From: Melioribacteraceae bacterium
Lineage (GTDB): Bacteria; Bacteroidota; Ignavibacteria; Ignavibacteriales; Melioribacteraceae
Length of the DNA stretch: 64,000 nucleotides
NCBI GenBank assembly: GCA_021740785.1
Contig: JAIOZI010000001.1
Coordinates: 186,001 to 250,000 of the forward strand
Direction: 5' to 3'
Part shown: positions 62,758 through 64,000 of the stretch, piece by piece
Layout of the letters: each line of letters begins with the position of its first letter
Position numbering within the stretch: position 1 is the stretch's first letter
The notes under the pieces: generated by a model
Seen by the model: the letters and a program-made list of their open reading frames with translations, nothing else
Told to the model about the DNA's origin: nothing
Database searches by the model: none
Translations under genes and position numbers: made by a program

Positions 62758-64000
62758 TTTATCTCCTCAATTAGAACTTTATTAATCCTCTTATTTTCTA
62801 CTTCTTTTACGGTGAACAAGAATCTATTAAACTCAACTTGAAAACCTTCTTTTGGTATTTGACCGGCATGATTAAATATAAATCCGCCTATCGTGTCGTA
62901 GTCATCATTCTCGGATGAAAAATCAGCCTCAAATAAATTATTTATTTCATCAATCGGTACTTTACCCAACACAATATAACTATTCTCTCCAACAGGTGTG
63001 ATTTCTGCTTCCTCTTTATCATATTCATCACGAATTTCACCGACAATTTCTTCAAGGATATCCTCAAGCGAAATTAATCCTGCAGTACCGCCGTATTCAT
63101 CAACAACAATTCCAAGATGCATGTTTTTCTCCTGGAATTCTTTCATCAAATCACTAATGAATTTATTTTCAGGAACGAACATTGCTTTCCGGGCAATTTT
63201 CCTTAAGTTAAATTCGTTTTGACTTTCATCTTTTCCCAAATATTTTAAAAGATCCTTCGCATAAATTATTCCGATAACATTATCGAGGCTGCCTTCGTAC
63301 AGCGGAATTCTACTGTGCCCCGAATTCGTAATAGTTGTCATAACAGTTTCGAATGTTGAATCAACGGAAACGGAAATAACATCAACTCGCGGAGTCATAA
63401 TTTCATGAGCAGATATTTTTTTAAATCCCACCAAACCGTGAATCAAGTCTTGCTCTTCCTCTTCTATGGTACCCGCTTCTGCGCCGAGATCTGCTAGCTC
63501 AGTTAATTCCTCGGCAGATATAGCGGTTTTATTATGCTTGAACTTTACGCTGATAAGTTTTATGATATCAGTTACTGTTTTGGTAACGGGATAAATTAAA
63601 ACGCTCGTCCAGTATAATGGTATTGCAACGAGTTTGGCAAATTTTAGCGGTTGTTTAGAAGCCCATATTTTGGGAGTTAATTCAGCAATCAGAATGATCA
63701 AAATAGTAAGGATAATAATCTCAATAGTAAGCGCAAGTTCGACTGATATATTTAAAATAGGCGCAAGTTTTAATGCAATCAGCACACCGATAATCGATGC
63801 ACCAACATTAATTACAGTATTGCCGAGCAAAATAGTAACAAGCAGTCTTCTTGGAAACTCAAGTAAATTGGTGATATACTGAGCCAGAATACCTTTTTCC
63901 TTTTTAAGGATTTTAATTTTCTTCTTATCTAAAGAAAAAAGAGCAACTTCAGAACCGGAAAAAAAGCCAGAAAGTATTAATAAGGCAGCTAAACCAAATA
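62754..64000 (-). CDS. CNNM/CorC-family (hemolysin C-like) transporter, 5' end outside window
   Basis: The C-terminal 414 residues of a DUF21-CBS-CorC protein. The frame is open to the right edge ('LLILSGFFSGSEVALFSLDK' there is the first DUF21 helix). Three to four helices are followed by a CBS pair (about 190-310, 'IMTPRVDVISVSVDSTFE', 'DEYGGTAGLISLEDILEEIV') and a CorC_HlyC domain. Such proteins affect magnesium or other metal ion homeostasis; a cation transporter role is most likely. The ATG-like TTG at 63830 is internal. Confidence 0.9.
   Translation of the reverse strand, partial: FGLAALLILSGFFSGSEVALFSLDKKKIKILKKEKGILAQYITNLLEFPRRLLVTILLGNTVINVGASIIGVLIALKLAPILNISVELALTIEIIILTILIILIAELTPKIWASKQPLKFAKLVAIPLYWTSVLIYPVTKTVTDIIKLISVKFKHNKTAISAEELTELADLGAEAGTIEEEEQDLIHGLVGFKKISAHEIMTPRVDVISVSVDSTFETVMTTITNSGHSRIPLYEGSLDNVIGIIYAKDLLKYLGKDESQNEFNLRKIARKAMFVPENKFISDLMKEFQEKNMHLGIVVDEYGGTAGLISLEDILEEIVGEIRDEYDKEEAEITPVGENSYIVLGKVPIDEINNLFEADFSSENDDYDTIGGFIFNHAGQIPKEGFQVEFNRFLFTVKEVENKRINKVLIEEIK

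Overview
The window is one contiguous, AT-rich stretch of a Gram-negative bacterial chromosome, densely packed with mostly housekeeping genes. Several traits point to the Bacteroidota/Chlorobiota/Ignavibacteriota group, most likely an Ignavibacteria-type organism; this is inferred from family content, with no 16S gene in the window. These traits are a subtilase with a type IX secretion tail, the short alternative GlmU, parA-parB followed by a DUF5683 protein, folP overlapping cdaA, the YbeY variant with Asp at the third metal position, a lone HPr kinase next to hpf, and DUF494/Smg between topA and ybeY.

Layout. 1-857 is the end of a GT4 glycosyltransferase that runs off the left edge. 876-2868 (minus) is a rhodanese / MauE-DoxX / GT9 operon, divergent from an SDR gene. 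3787-7352 (minus) is the least ordinary part: a secreted WG-repeat protein, three unknown small proteins and a secreted YD-like protein. 7521-10406 (minus) holds alt-glmU and an NFACT/RqcH protein. From 10683 to 30853 almost everything is on the plus strand: peptide transporter; PASTA protein, rpe, folP, cdaA, GT2; UPF0173 hydrolase; parA, parB, DUF5683, Yip1-like; a small unknown protein and aroQ; merR, tRNA-Pro(GGG), purF; a 1406-residue secreted subtilase, pgsA, ftsY; lipid kinase and a basic membrane peptide. Only ppx/gppA (20109-21029) opposes them.

At 30862-31062 lies a 201-bp non-coding element with 12-bp terminal inverted repeats and a 5-bp target duplication, probably a MITE. From 31134 to the right edge every gene is on the minus strand: ClC channel, hbd and thiolase; ricT, holB, DUF2795 and an M23 peptidase; hprK, hpf, xer, topA, smg and ybeY; an MBL hydrolase, gamma carbonic anhydrase, DUF3108, ctpA, an outer-membrane Wzi-like protein, GT2 and DUF2279; lysS, dacB, rluB-like, scpB, scpA and trpS; an HNH protein, mnmA, acpS, ggt, an MCE protein, a small membrane protein and a CNNM/CorC transporter cut by the right edge.

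Functionally the window mixes envelope building (alt-GlmU, PgsA, PBP4, M23, MCE, Wzi-like, glycosyltransferases), chromosome maintenance (ParAB, ScpAB, Xer, TopA, HolB), translation and RNA maturation (LysS, TrpS, MnmA, YbeY, HPF, RqcH-like) and intermediary metabolism. No clear defence island, CRISPR array or complete insertion sequence was seen. The points most worth a second look are the MITE-like element, the inverted-repeat cluster at 57370-57544, two genes whose natural N-termini lack ATG/GTG/TTG starts, the WG-repeat operon, and a PBP4 with KPG in place of the KTG box.
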